A program made the position numbers and the translations under genes. From Paraburkholderia bannensis (GTDB lineage Bacteria > Pseudomonadota > Gammaproteobacteria > Burkholderiales > Burkholderiaceae): 64,000 nt of DNA. Under the pieces are notes generated by a model that ran no database searches, was not told the DNA's origin, and saw only the letters and a program-made list of their open reading frames with translations. This document shows positions 28,764 to 37,632 of this stretch, in pieces; the first letter of the stretch is position 1; the number at the start of each line of letters is the position of its first letter. Where the stretch lies: positions 248,001-312,000 of the forward strand of contig NZ_JACHBW010000007.1 of the NCBI RefSeq assembly GCF_014200455.1, read 5' to 3'.

Positions 28764-29750
28764 ATGACCATCATCGTGACCGGCGCAGCCGGCTTCATCG
28801 GCAGCAACATCGTCAAGGCGCTCAACGAACGCGGCGAAGACCGCATCATCGCCGTCGACAATCTCACGCGCGCCGACAAGTTCAAGAATCTGGTCGATTG
28901 CGAAATCGACGATTACCTCGACAAGACCGATTTCGTCGAACGCTTCACGCGCGGCGATTTCGGCAAGGTGCGCGCGGTGTTCCACGAAGGCGCCTGTTCG
29001 GACACGATGGAAACCGACGGCCGCTACATGATGGACAACAATTTCCGCTACAGCCGCGCGATTCTCGACGCCTGCCAGGCGCAGCGCGCGCAGTTCCTGT
29101 ATGCGTCGTCGGCGGCGATTTACGGCGGCTCGACGCGCTTCGTCGAAGATCGCGAAGTGGAAGCGCCGCTGAACGTGTACGGCTATTCGAAGTTCCTGTT
29201 CGACCAGGTGATCCGCCGCGTGCTGCCCACGGCGCAGAGCCAGATCGCGGGCTTCCGTTACTTCAACGTGTACGGCCAGCGCGAGACGCACAAGGCGCGC
29301 ATGGCGTCGGTGGCGTTCCACAACTTCAACCAGTTCCGCGCGGAAGGCCGCGTGAAGCTGTTCGGCGAGTACAACGGTTACGCGCCGGGCGAGCAGACGC
29401 GCGATTTCGTGTCGGTGGAAGACGTGGTGAAGGTCAACCTGTTCTTCTTCGATCATCCGGAAAAGTCGGGCATCTTCAACCTTGGCAGCGGCCGCGCGCA
29501 GCCGTTCAACGATATCGCCACGAGCGTGGTCAACACGCTGCGCGCGATGGAAGGCAAGCCCGCGCTCACGCTCGAAGAGCAGGTCAAGGAAGGGCTGATC
29601 GAGTACATCCCGTTCCCGGACGCGCTGCGCGGCAAGTATCAATGCTTCACGCAGGCCGACCAGACGAAGTTGCGCGCAGCGGGCTACGACGCACCGTTCC
29701 TGACGGTTCAGGAAGGGGTGGATCGTTACGTACGTTGGCTGGCGAAGTAA
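28764..29750 (+). CDS. rfaD: ADP-L-glycero-D-manno-heptose 6-epimerase (HldD)
   Basis: A 328-aa SDR enzyme, normal length. It shows [16 protein letters not shown], the heptose-epimerase segment [25 protein letters not shown], and [10 protein letters not shown] with Tyr-x3-Lys, followed by [13 protein letters not shown]. It performs the last step of ADP-heptose supply for lipid A-core. Finding the hldA-hldD pair inside a rhamnose/O-antigen type operon is unusual; they may be the only genomic copy or a dedicated set for a heptose-containing glycan. Confidence 0.96.
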   Translation: MTIIVTGAAGFIGSNIVKALNERGEDRIIAVDNLTRADKFKNLVDCEIDDYLDKTDFVERFTRGDFGKVRAVFHEGACSDTMETDGRYMMDNNFRYSRAILDACQAQRAQFLYASSAAIYGGSTRFVEDREVEAPLNVYGYSKFLFDQVIRRVLPTAQSQIAGFRYFNVYGQRETHKARMASVAFHNFNQFRAEGRVKLFGEYNGYAPGEQTRDFVSVEDVVKVNLFFFDHPEKSGIFNLGSGRAQPFNDIATSVVNTLRAMEGKPALTLEEQVKEGLIEYIPFPDALRGKYQCFTQADQTKLRAAGYDAPFLTVQEGVDRYVRWLAK

Positions 29751-29752
29751 CG

Positions 29753-30652
29753 GTGCTCGTGCAGTTGCAGCCAGGCATCGTCGTGGTGTTTTATCGGCCC
29801 GACAACGCCTGTATCGAGCGTGCCAATCGCCTTGTGGAGTTCGGCCATTGTGTGGTGGTCGACAATACCGAGGGTGTTTGGTCCGCGCAGGAGTTGGGCC
29901 TGAGGCCGGAGATTACATACGTTGCGAACGGCGCAAATCTCGGCATTGCCACAGCGCTCAATCAGGGCGTGGAACAGGTGCGGCGCGCAGGTTGTCGCAG
30001 CGTGTTGTTGTTCGATCAGGATAGCGAACCCTCCGCGCATCTGCTGCTCGAGTTGCCCGCCGTCTTGGCGCGCGAAGTCGAAGCCGGGCAACGCATTGCG
30101 CTGATCGGACCGGCCTACGAAGACGTGCGTCTTGGCGGGATCGCGCCGTTCGTTCGCTTCGGGTTTCCCGCGTTGCAGCGCGTCGCGGCAGACGGCGAGA
30201 ATCTGATCGACGTGGACTTTCTGATCACGTCGGGTTCGTGCGTGAATCTGGACGTTTGGCCTGAGATCGGCGGAATGGATGATTCGCTTTTCATTGACTT
30301 CGTGGATCTCGAATGGTGCATCCGGGCAAGTGCCGCAGGTTATCGCGTGGCAGGCGCACCGTGGTTGCGGCTGGCCCACGAACTGGGCGGCGAGCCGGTG
30401 AACATCCTGGGACGCAGCTATCCCAGTCACTCGCCGATGCGGCACTACTACATGTTCAGAAATGCCGTCGAACTCATGAAGAGGCGGTACATACCGTGGA
30501 AATGGAAGGCGAATGAGTTGCTGAAGATGCCGTTTCGCCTGGCGATCTACGGCATCTGGCTCAAGCCTCGACGACGCCATCTCGGGATGGCGTTTCTTGG
30601 TTTATGGCACGGATTGCGGGGCCGCCGCGGCCCGCTCGAATCCGAGCTTTGA
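29753..30652 (+). CDS. Family 2 glycosyltransferase, rhamnosyltransferase-like
   Basis: About 299 aa from a GTG at 29753, two bases after the hldD stop. It has the short-loop GT2 pattern of rhamnosyltransferases (GIVVVFYRPDNACIERA, VVVDNTEGV, NLGIATALNQGVEQ, LLFDQDSEPS for the metal site near residue 87, then DFLITSGSCVNLDVW and FVDLEWCIRASAAGYRV). In the operon it most likely adds L-rhamnose from the dTDP-rhamnose made by rfbBACD. The reading frame stays open through hldD, but that upstream part is a shadow; the GTG start is inferred from spacing and a GGCGAAG upstream. Confidence 0.88.
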   Translation: MLVQLQPGIVVVFYRPDNACIERANRLVEFGHCVVVDNTEGVWSAQELGLRPEITYVANGANLGIATALNQGVEQVRRAGCRSVLLFDQDSEPSAHLLLELPAVLAREVEAGQRIALIGPAYEDVRLGGIAPFVRFGFPALQRVAADGENLIDVDFLITSGSCVNLDVWPEIGGMDDSLFIDFVDLEWCIRASAAGYRVAGAPWLRLAHELGGEPVNILGRSYPSHSPMRHYYMFRNAVELMKRRYIPWKWKANELLKMPFRLAIYGIWLKPRRRHLGMAFLGLWHGLRGRRGPLESEL

Positions 30653-30712
30653 ATTACAGACCTCGCGAAGCAAACGTGCTTACGCGGGCGGTGCAATCCC
30701 TCGACTACAGCT

Positions 30713-31495
30713 ATGTTCAACTTGATATTTACAGACCTGAAGCAGAGCATCGCGTCCTACCGGTTGTGGACCTTGCTTGGCTGGCTTGAAATCCGGCAGC
30801 GCTATGCGCGCTCGCGCGTGGGGCCGTTCTGGCTGACCATCAGTATGGGCGTCATGATCGGCTCGATCGGCGTGGTGTACGGGTCGCTGTTCGGCCAGAA
30901 GATGAGCGACTATCTGCCGTTTCTGGCGATCAGCCTCGTGATGTGGACGATGTTTGCCCAGACTGTGCAGGAAGGCAGCATCGCTTACATCAATAGCGCG
31001 ACGTATATCCGGCAGGCTGCAACGCCAAAGCTAATTTACGTTTTCCAGGTCGTGTGGCGCAATCTCGTCATTCTTGCGCACAACTTCATCATCGTGCTGA
31101 TCCTGCTTGCCATTTACGGCGTCAAGGATTGGGCCGTGTTGCCGATCTTCGTTCCTGCACTGCTGCTTTATCTTGCCAATGCGCTGTGGGTTGCGATGCT
31201 CGCGGGCCTGTTGTCGGCCCGTTTCCGCGACCTTCCGCAGATCATTTCGGCGCTGATCCAGATTGCATTTTACGTAACGCCGATCATCTATCGCCCGGAT
31301 TCGTTGAAGCGCTTCGCGTTCATCGTTCAACTGAATCCGCTTGCCCACCTGATCGAACTGGTGCGCGCACCGTTGATCGGACAGATGCCGTCGGCTACGA
31401 CTTGGGGCGTCGCGATTGGCCTCGCCGTCGTGGGCTGGACTTTTGCGCTGGCAATGACCGGCCGATATCTCAAACGCATTCCGTACTGGGTCTAG
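30713..31495 (+). CDS. wzm: ABC-2 type polysaccharide exporter, membrane subunit
   Basis: A 260-aa inner-membrane protein with six hydrophobic helices. It carries the ABC-2 export signature near the N-terminus (LGWLEIRQRYARSRVGPFW) and typical AYINSATYIRQAATPKL, as well as LNPLAHLIELVRAPLI in the C-terminal part. With Wzt it moves undecaprenyl-linked glycan to the periplasmic face. The wzt gene starts 9 bases after its stop. Position after a rhamnosyltransferase and rfbBACD indicates O-antigen export rather than drug transport. Confidence 0.95.
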   Translation: MFNLIFTDLKQSIASYRLWTLLGWLEIRQRYARSRVGPFWLTISMGVMIGSIGVVYGSLFGQKMSDYLPFLAISLVMWTMFAQTVQEGSIAYINSATYIRQAATPKLIYVFQVVWRNLVILAHNFIIVLILLAIYGVKDWAVLPIFVPALLLYLANALWVAMLAGLLSARFRDLPQIISALIQIAFYVTPIIYRPDSLKRFAFIVQLNPLAHLIELVRAPLIGQMPSATTWGVAIGLAVVGWTFALAMTGRYLKRIPYWV

Positions 31496-31504
31496 GAGAG
31501 CACT

Positions 31505-32254
31505 GTGGCATTTATCGAATTGAAAGGTGCGTGTCTGGACCTGCCTATTTACGACGTGCAGGGACGCTCGCTCAAGAAGCAGGTGCTTCGCATGGGCCGC
31601 CGCAACACGATCGCCGAGGACAGCGACGGTGTGGTCGTCGTGAAGGCGCTCGAAAACGTGGATCTGCGTTTCGAAGCTGGCGACCGCATTGGTTTGATCG
31701 GGCGAAACGGCGCAGGCAAGTCGACGCTGCTGCGCACGATGGCGGGCATCTATGCGCCGACGCGCGGCACGGTCGAAAGCGATGGCAAGATCGTGCCGTT
31801 GCTAGATATCAGTCTCGGCATGGATGACAACTCCACCGGGATGCAGAACATCCGTCTGCGTGGACTGCTGCTCGGCATGACAGATGCAGAGATCAGGGCG
31901 AAGACCGAGAGTATTGTCCAGTTCTGTGAGCTGGGCGATTACCTTGATTTGCCACTACGCACCTATTCGAGCGGGATGCGGGTTCGCCTTGCATTCGCAG
32001 TGTCGACGGCAGTCGATGCCGAAATTTTGTTGCTTGACGAGGTTATGGGCGTGGGCGATGCAGCGTTCATGCACAAGGCTCAGGAGCGTCTGCACGACCT
32101 GCATAGCCGCGCTGAGATCGTGGTCCTTGCCATGCACGCAAATTCTGAGATCCGTCGCGTGTGCAACAAGGCGCTCTGGATGGACGGCGGCCGCGTGCGC
32201 GCATTCGGTCCAGTCGAGGAAGTCGTCGCGGCGTACGAGCAGCAGGTCGGCTGA
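31505..32254 (+). CDS. wzt: ABC-type polysaccharide exporter, ATPase subunit
   Basis: A 249-aa ATPase from a GTG start with AGGAGAG upstream. It has Walker A GRNGAGKST near residue 65, the signature YSSGMRVRLAFA, and Walker B ILLLDEVMGVGD near residue 180. The protein ends near residue 249 right after the ATPase domain. Wzt proteins of terminally modified O antigens carry an extra C-terminal carbohydrate-binding domain of about 150-180 aa; it is absent here, so export should not depend on recognising a capped glycan end. Confidence 0.95.
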   Translation: MAFIELKGACLDLPIYDVQGRSLKKQVLRMGRRNTIAEDSDGVVVVKALENVDLRFEAGDRIGLIGRNGAGKSTLLRTMAGIYAPTRGTVESDGKIVPLLDISLGMDDNSTGMQNIRLRGLLLGMTDAEIRAKTESIVQFCELGDYLDLPLRTYSSGMRVRLAFAVSTAVDAEILLLDEVMGVGDAAFMHKAQERLHDLHSRAEIVVLAMHANSEIRRVCNKALWMDGGRVRAFGPVEEVVAAYEQQVG

Positions 32255-32255
32255 C

Positions 32256-34148
32256 ATGCGCTGGAGTTCTGTGCCCGGGTCCGCGTACCGAGCCTGGCGC
32301 GCAGCCCATCAGGCTGTGCGCTCGCGCGGCGGTGTCCTGCCGGTGGCGCGGGCTGCGATGGGCGTGATTCGGCGACAAGGTCTGGGCGGTGTGCGCAGTC
32401 TGCTTTCGCGCGCGGCCAGAACCGACGACTACGGCGCATGGATTGCCCGTTTCGACACCATCGACGAGGCAAGCCGTGCTTCGCTGCGCGATAAAGTCGC
32501 GCAGCTTAAGGGGCGTCCGCGCATTTCCATCGTCGTGCCGGTGTTCAATCCGCGGGCAGAGCACCTGCGCGACATGCTGGAATCTGTTCTCGCACAGATC
32601 TATCCGGACTGGGAACTGTGTTTGTGCGACGATGCGTCCACTGAACCTCATGTCGCAGAGATTCTCGCGCAGTACGCGGCTGCGGATACCCGCATCAAGA
32701 CGATGCGTCGCGACGTCAATGGCCATATTTGCGTGGCCAGTAATGATGCGCTTGCGCTGGCGACCGGCGACTATGTCGCGCTTCTTGACCACGACGACAG
32801 GCTCGCAGAACACGCGCTGTATCTGATCGCGCGCTATCTTCAGTTGCATCCGCAAGCGAAGCTGCTGTACAGCGATGAGGACAAACTGACGCCCGACGGT
32901 GAGCGTATCGAACCGTATTTCAAGCCGGACTGGGACCCTATTCTCATGCTCGGACAGAATATGTTCTCGCACCTTGGTGTCATTTCGACGGCGTTGGTGC
33001 GCGAGGTCGGCGGTTTTCGAGCGGGATTCGAAGGCAGTCAGGATCACGACCTCGTGTTGCGCTGTGCGGAGGAAGTGGATGCGTCCGCAATCGTTCACAT
33101 TCCGCACGTGCTGTATCACTGGCGCATCAGTGAGCAAAGCACCGCGCGGGAAGTGGCGGCCAAGCCGTATGTGCGCGAGGCAGCGAAGCGTGCGGTTAAA
33201 GAGCATCTTGAGAGGACTGGCCGCATCGCTGATGTCGATTGGCTGCGCCCGACGTCGTCCATGCTGCGCGTGGTTTTTCCGGTGCAGCAGCCGCAGCCGC
33301 TGGTGTCGGTCATCATTCCGACACGTGATAAGCCGGACTTGCTGGCCCAATGCATCGACAGTCTGTCGCAGCGGACGCGCTACGCAAATATCGAAATCCT
33401 GATCGTCGATAATGGCTCGACCGATGCGCGCGCGCTGGCGTTGCTGTCGGCATACGATGCAAAAGAAAACTGCCGCGTGATACGCGATGACTCGCCGTTC
33501 AACTATTCTGCGCTCAACAATCGGGCGGCGGCGTTGGCGCGCGGCGCCGTGCTGTGTCTGTTGAACAACGATATCGAGTCGCGTGATCCGGAGTGGCTGT
33601 CGATCCTTTGCGGCTATGCGATGCAGCCTGGCATCGGTGCGGTGGGCTGCGCGCTCTGGTATCCGAATGAGCGGTTGCAGCACGGCGGCGTCGCGCTCGC
33701 GGGCGATGACGTCGCGGGCCATCTCCACCACATGCTTGGCCGCGACGAAGCGGGCTACTTTGGCCGCGCATTGCTGGCGCAGCAGGTTTCCGCGGTGACC
33801 GGCGCGTGCCTGGTGGTCAGGAAGGCGCTTTTCGAGCAGGTTGGCGGGCTCGATGAGGAAAATCTTGGCATTGCATACAACGATATCGATTTTTGCCTGA
33901 AGTTGAATATGGAAGGATATCGTAACGTGTATGTGCCCTATGCCAACCTCTACCACCACGAGTCAGCATCCCGTGGGGCGGACCGTACCGGCGAGCGCGC
34001 GGCCCGGTTGAATCGCGAGGCGGCGTGGATGAGACAGCGATGGGGAAAAAGGCTGGTGAGCGATCCTGCCTACAACCCAAATCTCGAAATCGATGGCGGG
34101 CAGTTTTTCCGTTTGTCGGAATCGCCGCGTATAGGTCAGTTTGACTAG
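32256..34148 (+). CDS. Tandem GT2 glycosyltransferase (two GT-A domains)
   Basis: Starting at ATG 32256, two bases past the wzt stop, the product is 630 aa. It has a short arginine-rich N-terminus, then GT2 domain 1 (RISIVVPVFN near residue 88; DDAS; ALLDHDD near 176; PHVLYHWR) and GT2 domain 2 (VSVIIPTRDK near 350; ILIVDNGSTD; LLNNDIESRD; YNDIDFCLKLNMEGY; LYHHESASRG). Similar enzymes use two active sites to build alternating linkages, commonly rhamnans. The same architecture appears in the C-terminal half of the next gene and in the truncated gene at 62015-64000. It is likely a polymerising transferase of the O antigen. Confidence 0.9.
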   Translation: MRWSSVPGSAYRAWRAAHQAVRSRGGVLPVARAAMGVIRRQGLGGVRSLLSRAARTDDYGAWIARFDTIDEASRASLRDKVAQLKGRPRISIVVPVFNPRAEHLRDMLESVLAQIYPDWELCLCDDASTEPHVAEILAQYAAADTRIKTMRRDVNGHICVASNDALALATGDYVALLDHDDRLAEHALYLIARYLQLHPQAKLLYSDEDKLTPDGERIEPYFKPDWDPILMLGQNMFSHLGVISTALVREVGGFRAGFEGSQDHDLVLRCAEEVDASAIVHIPHVLYHWRISEQSTAREVAAKPYVREAAKRAVKEHLERTGRIADVDWLRPTSSMLRVVFPVQQPQPLVSVIIPTRDKPDLLAQCIDSLSQRTRYANIEILIVDNGSTDARALALLSAYDAKENCRVIRDDSPFNYSALNNRAAALARGAVLCLLNNDIESRDPEWLSILCGYAMQPGIGAVGCALWYPNERLQHGGVALAGDDVAGHLHHMLGRDEAGYFGRALLAQQVSAVTGACLVVRKALFEQVGGLDEENLGIAYNDIDFCLKLNMEGYRNVYVPYANLYHHESASRGADRTGERAARLNREAAWMRQRWGKRLVSDPAYNPNLEIDGGQFFRLSESPRIGQFD

Positions 34149-34179
34149 GCATCTCTCTAGCGGAATCTACGAAGGAATC

Positions 34180-37100
34180 ATGAAATTCACCGGCGAACGC
34201 TTTGTCCCAGACCAGAAGGGCAATATTGAGCTCGAACACGTGCACCGGTATCTTTGTGCCGCTGAGCTATGTAAGGGTAAAACAGTACTCGATATCGCCT
34301 GCGGAGAGGGTTACGGTTCGTCGCTGCTCGCGCGTAGCGCGGCTAGCGTCATCGGCGTGGATATCGCGCAGGAAGCTGTCGATCATGCGTCGCAGCATCA
34401 CGCGGCTGCGAACCTGCAATTCCGGTTGGGTTCAGCGGCGAAAATGCCGATCGACGACGCGTCGATCGATGTCGTTGTGAGCTTCGAGACCATCGAGCAT
34501 CACGATCAGCACGACGAGATGATGGCCGAGATCCGGCGCGTGCTGCGTCCGGGCGGCTTGCTTATCATGTCAAGCCCGGATCGCGTGGTCTACTCCGAGA
34601 TTCCAGGCTTTCGCAATGAATACCACGTCAAGGAACTGACCCGGGAGGAGTTCGAGACGTTGGTGCGTGCTTCGTTCAAGCATGTCGCCATTTATGGCCA
34701 GCGAGTCGTCTATGCATCGGCGTTGCTCGCGGAGCAGGGCGGGCCCATCGAGAGCTTTCGCAAGACCTCGTCTAACGTCGAGCATGACTCGGGGCTCGTC
34801 GCGCCGATGTATCTCATCGCCGTCGCATCCGACGCCGAGGTGCCGCCGCTGGCGTCCGGTGTGTTCGAGACCGATATTAGCGAGTCCGATGCAGTGACTC
34901 AGCTCAAGGCCACGATCGCCGCACGCGACCATGAGATTTTCGAGTTCAACGAGGGCCGCACGGCGCTTGAAGCGGCGTTCCATCAGGTGCGGGGCGCCGA
35001 AGAAGAGGCTCGTGCTGCTCATGCGCGTACTGAAGAAGCACGCGCGCAGGCCCAGGAGAAGTTGGAGCAGACCCTGAGCGCCTTGGCGAACGCCCAGGCG
35101 CACGCAGCAGAGCAGGCGACGCAACTGGAAAGCGCGACGGCCTCGATCAATATGCTGCGCAGTGCGGCCCGGGTGCAGCGGACCGAGTTGACCCGTCTGC
35201 AGGCCGAGAAGCACGCGCTCGAAGCCTCGCTTAGCCGGCTCGGTGCATCGGTCGAGCAACTCAACGCCGCGGTGCATGCCTATCGCACATCGTTCAGTTG
35301 GCGCATCACCGCTCCCGTTCGTGTGGCGAGCCGCGTTGCGCGGCGTGGCCGCAACGTCGCCCGCGGCTTGTATCGCTTGATGATGTCGGCGGGCAAGCCG
35401 ACGTTCACGCCCGTCCACGAGATGCAGTCGACAGGAGGAGCCGGCTTCGTGTCCACAGGCGCTGATCCGCAGGTCGCGGTCACACCGCACTGGGCCGGAC
35501 TGCGTCCGGGTTGGGCAGTGCTCACGGTCGATATGGACTCAAATGAACCGAGTCTGAATCCGGTCCTTTATGCCTTCCACGGCGCTGACGGCGCGCAAGT
35601 TTCGTCTTACGCCATGCCTGGCTACGGCAAGGGGCGAGAGAGGCGCCTGATCGTGCTGCCGCCGGATGTGCGCTCGCTGCGATTCGATCCGACCGATCGC
35701 CGCGACGTTCGCTTTAGTCTAAAAGACGTCTCCGTTCGCAGCATCGGCAGGCTGGGCTTGGTTCGCGAAGGTTATGCCGCGCTTTCGCCTGAACAACGAG
35801 GGCAGGTCTGGCGCGCCCTTCTTGGCGCAAAACTTCGGCTGGCTAAGACCTTGGTGCGCTCGGGCATTGTCGGCAAATACGACAAGGGTGAATATCGCGC
35901 GTGGGTGGAGACTTATGACACGCTCACCGAGCAGGATCTCGTGCGCCTGCGCGAACTGGGTGACGCGCTGGCAAAAAAGCCGCTCATTTCGGTCGTAATG
36001 CCGGTCTACAACACACGTCCCAAATATCTGCGCAAAGCGCTCGACAGCGTTATTGCGCAAACGTATCCGAATTGGGAACTGTGCATTGCTGACGACGCAT
36101 CGCCGAATCCGGAAATTCGCACGGTGCTGGAAGAATATATGCGTAAGGACGCGCGAATTCGCGTAGTCTTCCGCGAGAAAAACGGCCATATCTCGGCGTC
36201 GACCAATTCGGCGATCGAGATTGTCAAGGGCGAATTTGTCGCACTGATGGATCACGACGACGCCATCCCTGCGCACACGCTGTTTATGGTGGCCGACGAG
36301 ATCAATCGTCATCCGGACGTCGACCTTATCTATACCGACGAGGATAAGGTTGATGAGAACGATCAGCGTCACGATCCGCACTTCAAGACCGACTGGAATC
36401 GCGAACTGTTCTACTCGCAGAATTTCATCGCGCATCTTGGCGTGTACCGCACGTCGATTGTGCGGCAGATCGGTGGTTTCAGGGTGGGTTTCGAGGGCAG
36501 CCAGGATTACGATTTCGCGCTGCGCTTCCTCAAGCACACAGATGGCAAGCGAATCCGCCATATTCCGCACGTTCTGTACCATTGGCGGATTTTCCCCGGC
36601 GTGTCAAGCTTCTCGACCGACAATCCCGATGCGTCGGTCGACACCGCACGCCGCGCGATGGTTGAGTACTTCGCGGATGTTGAACCGACGTCAGAAGTGT
36701 TGCCTATCGACAGCTTCCCGGGTTGGTGGCGCATCAAACGCCAGCCGCCCGTCGAACTGCCGCGTGTCTCGCTCATCGTGCCGACTCGTGACCGTGTGGG
36801 TGTTTTACGCGCGGCCGTTGATGGACTGATGCACGAGACGAACTACGAGAACCTGGAAATTATCGTCGTCGACAACGACAGCGAGGAAGAAGAGACGCTC
36901 GAATACTTCGAGCAAATCAAGCGCGATCCGCGAGTCAAGGTACTGCGTGTGCCGGGCGCATTCAACTTCTCCGCGCTCAACAACGCGGCGGTCGAGATCG
37001 CTACGGGTTCGATGATTGGGTTCATCAACAACGATATCGAGATCATTCATTCGGACTGGCTGCTGGAGATGGTGGCGCAACTGGCGCAGCCGAACGTCGG

Positions 37101-37632
37101 CGCGGTAGGTGCGAAGCTTTACTACGCCAACGATACGATCCAGCACGCCGGCGTGGTGCTGGGCCTTTACGGTGTGGCTGCGCACGGACACCGGCATTTC
37201 CCTCGCAATACGATCGGCTATTTCGGTCGTCCGATGCTGGTGCAGAATATGACTGCCGTGACGGCAGCTTGCATGTTGGCGCGCAAGGACGTGTTCGAGA
37301 AGGTCGGCGGTTACGATGAAATTAATCTCACCGTGGGTTACAACGACGTGGATCTGTGCCTGAAGATTCGCGAGGCTGGCTATGACGTCGTCTATACACC
37401 GTTTGCTGAGCTGTACCACTTGGAGTCGATTTCGCGTGGCGCGAATCTTTCGGCTGCGCAGATCGAGCGCGATGCACTTGAGCGCGCTTACATGATGTCC
37501 CGATGGGGTAATGTCATCGCTCACGATCCTTTCTACAGCCCCAACCTCACGGTTGCAGCAGAGAACTACGGTCTTGCCTTTCCGCCGCGTGCAGTGAAGC
37601 GCTGGAAAGATACTGATGCGCAGGTGCGATGA
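34180..37632 (+). CDS. Methyltransferase / coiled-coil / beta-domain / tandem GT2 fusion protein
   Basis: At 1150 aa this is the largest protein in the window. Domains in order: SAM-dependent methyltransferase (KFTGERFVPDQ, then VLDIACGEGYGS near residue 36, to about residue 220); a glutamate/alanine-rich coiled coil (about 240-365); a linker with SFSWRITAPVR near residue 371; a beta-rich domain about 430-530; GT2 domain 1 (PLISVVMPVYN near 603, ALMDHDD, PHVLYHWR); GT2 domain 2 (RVSLIVPTRDR near 862, FINNDIEII, YNDVDLCLKI, ELYHLESISRG). ATG 34180 has GAAGGAA upstream. WbdD-type chain-length regulators also join a methyltransferase to a coiled coil, so this could methylate and measure a chain that its own GT2 domains extend. 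Its stop overlaps the next start. Confidence 0.9.
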   Translation: MKFTGERFVPDQKGNIELEHVHRYLCAAELCKGKTVLDIACGEGYGSSLLARSAASVIGVDIAQEAVDHASQHHAAANLQFRLGSAAKMPIDDASIDVVVSFETIEHHDQHDEMMAEIRRVLRPGGLLIMSSPDRVVYSEIPGFRNEYHVKELTREEFETLVRASFKHVAIYGQRVVYASALLAEQGGPIESFRKTSSNVEHDSGLVAPMYLIAVASDAEVPPLASGVFETDISESDAVTQLKATIAARDHEIFEFNEGRTALEAAFHQVRGAEEEARAAHARTEEARAQAQEKLEQTLSALANAQAHAAEQATQLESATASINMLRSAARVQRTELTRLQAEKHALEASLSRLGASVEQLNAAVHAYRTSFSWRITAPVRVASRVARRGRNVARGLYRLMMSAGKPTFTPVHEMQSTGGAGFVSTGADPQVAVTPHWAGLRPGWAVLTVDMDSNEPSLNPVLYAFHGADGAQVSSYAMPGYGKGRERRLIVLPPDVRSLRFDPTDRRDVRFSLKDVSVRSIGRLGLVREGYAALSPEQRGQVWRALLGAKLRLAKTLVRSGIVGKYDKGEYRAWVETYDTLTEQDLVRLRELGDALAKKPLISVVMPVYNTRPKYLRKALDSVIAQTYPNWELCIADDASPNPEIRTVLEEYMRKDARIRVVFREKNGHISASTNSAIEIVKGEFVALMDHDDAIPAHTLFMVADEINRHPDVDLIYTDEDKVDENDQRHDPHFKTDWNRELFYSQNFIAHLGVYRTSIVRQIGGFRVGFEGSQDYDFALRFLKHTDGKRIRHIPHVLYHWRIFPGVSSFSTDNPDASVDTARRAMVEYFADVEPTSEVLPIDSFPGWWRIKRQPPVELPRVSLIVPTRDRVGVLRAAVDGLMHETNYENLEIIVVDNDSEEEETLEYFEQIKRDPRVKVLRVPGAFNFSALNNAAVEIATGSMIGFINNDIEIIHSDWLLEMVAQLAQPNVGAVGAKLYYANDTIQHAGVVLGLYGVAAHGHRHFPRNTIGYFGRPMLVQNMTAVTAACMLARKDVFEKVGGYDEINLTVGYNDVDLCLKIREAGYDVVYTPFAELYHLESISRGANLSAAQIERDALERAYMMSRWGNVIAHDPFYSPNLTVAAENYGLAFPPRAVKRWKDTDAQVR

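Noticed and set aside
28898..29752. Frame that runs through hldD into the rhamnosyltransferase-like gene
   Set aside because: The upstream part is a shadow of hldD; real coding starts after the hldD stop at about 29753.
32067..33959. 630-codon frame antisense to the tandem GT2 gene
   Set aside because: No family resemblance; sense strand has complete GT2 motifs.
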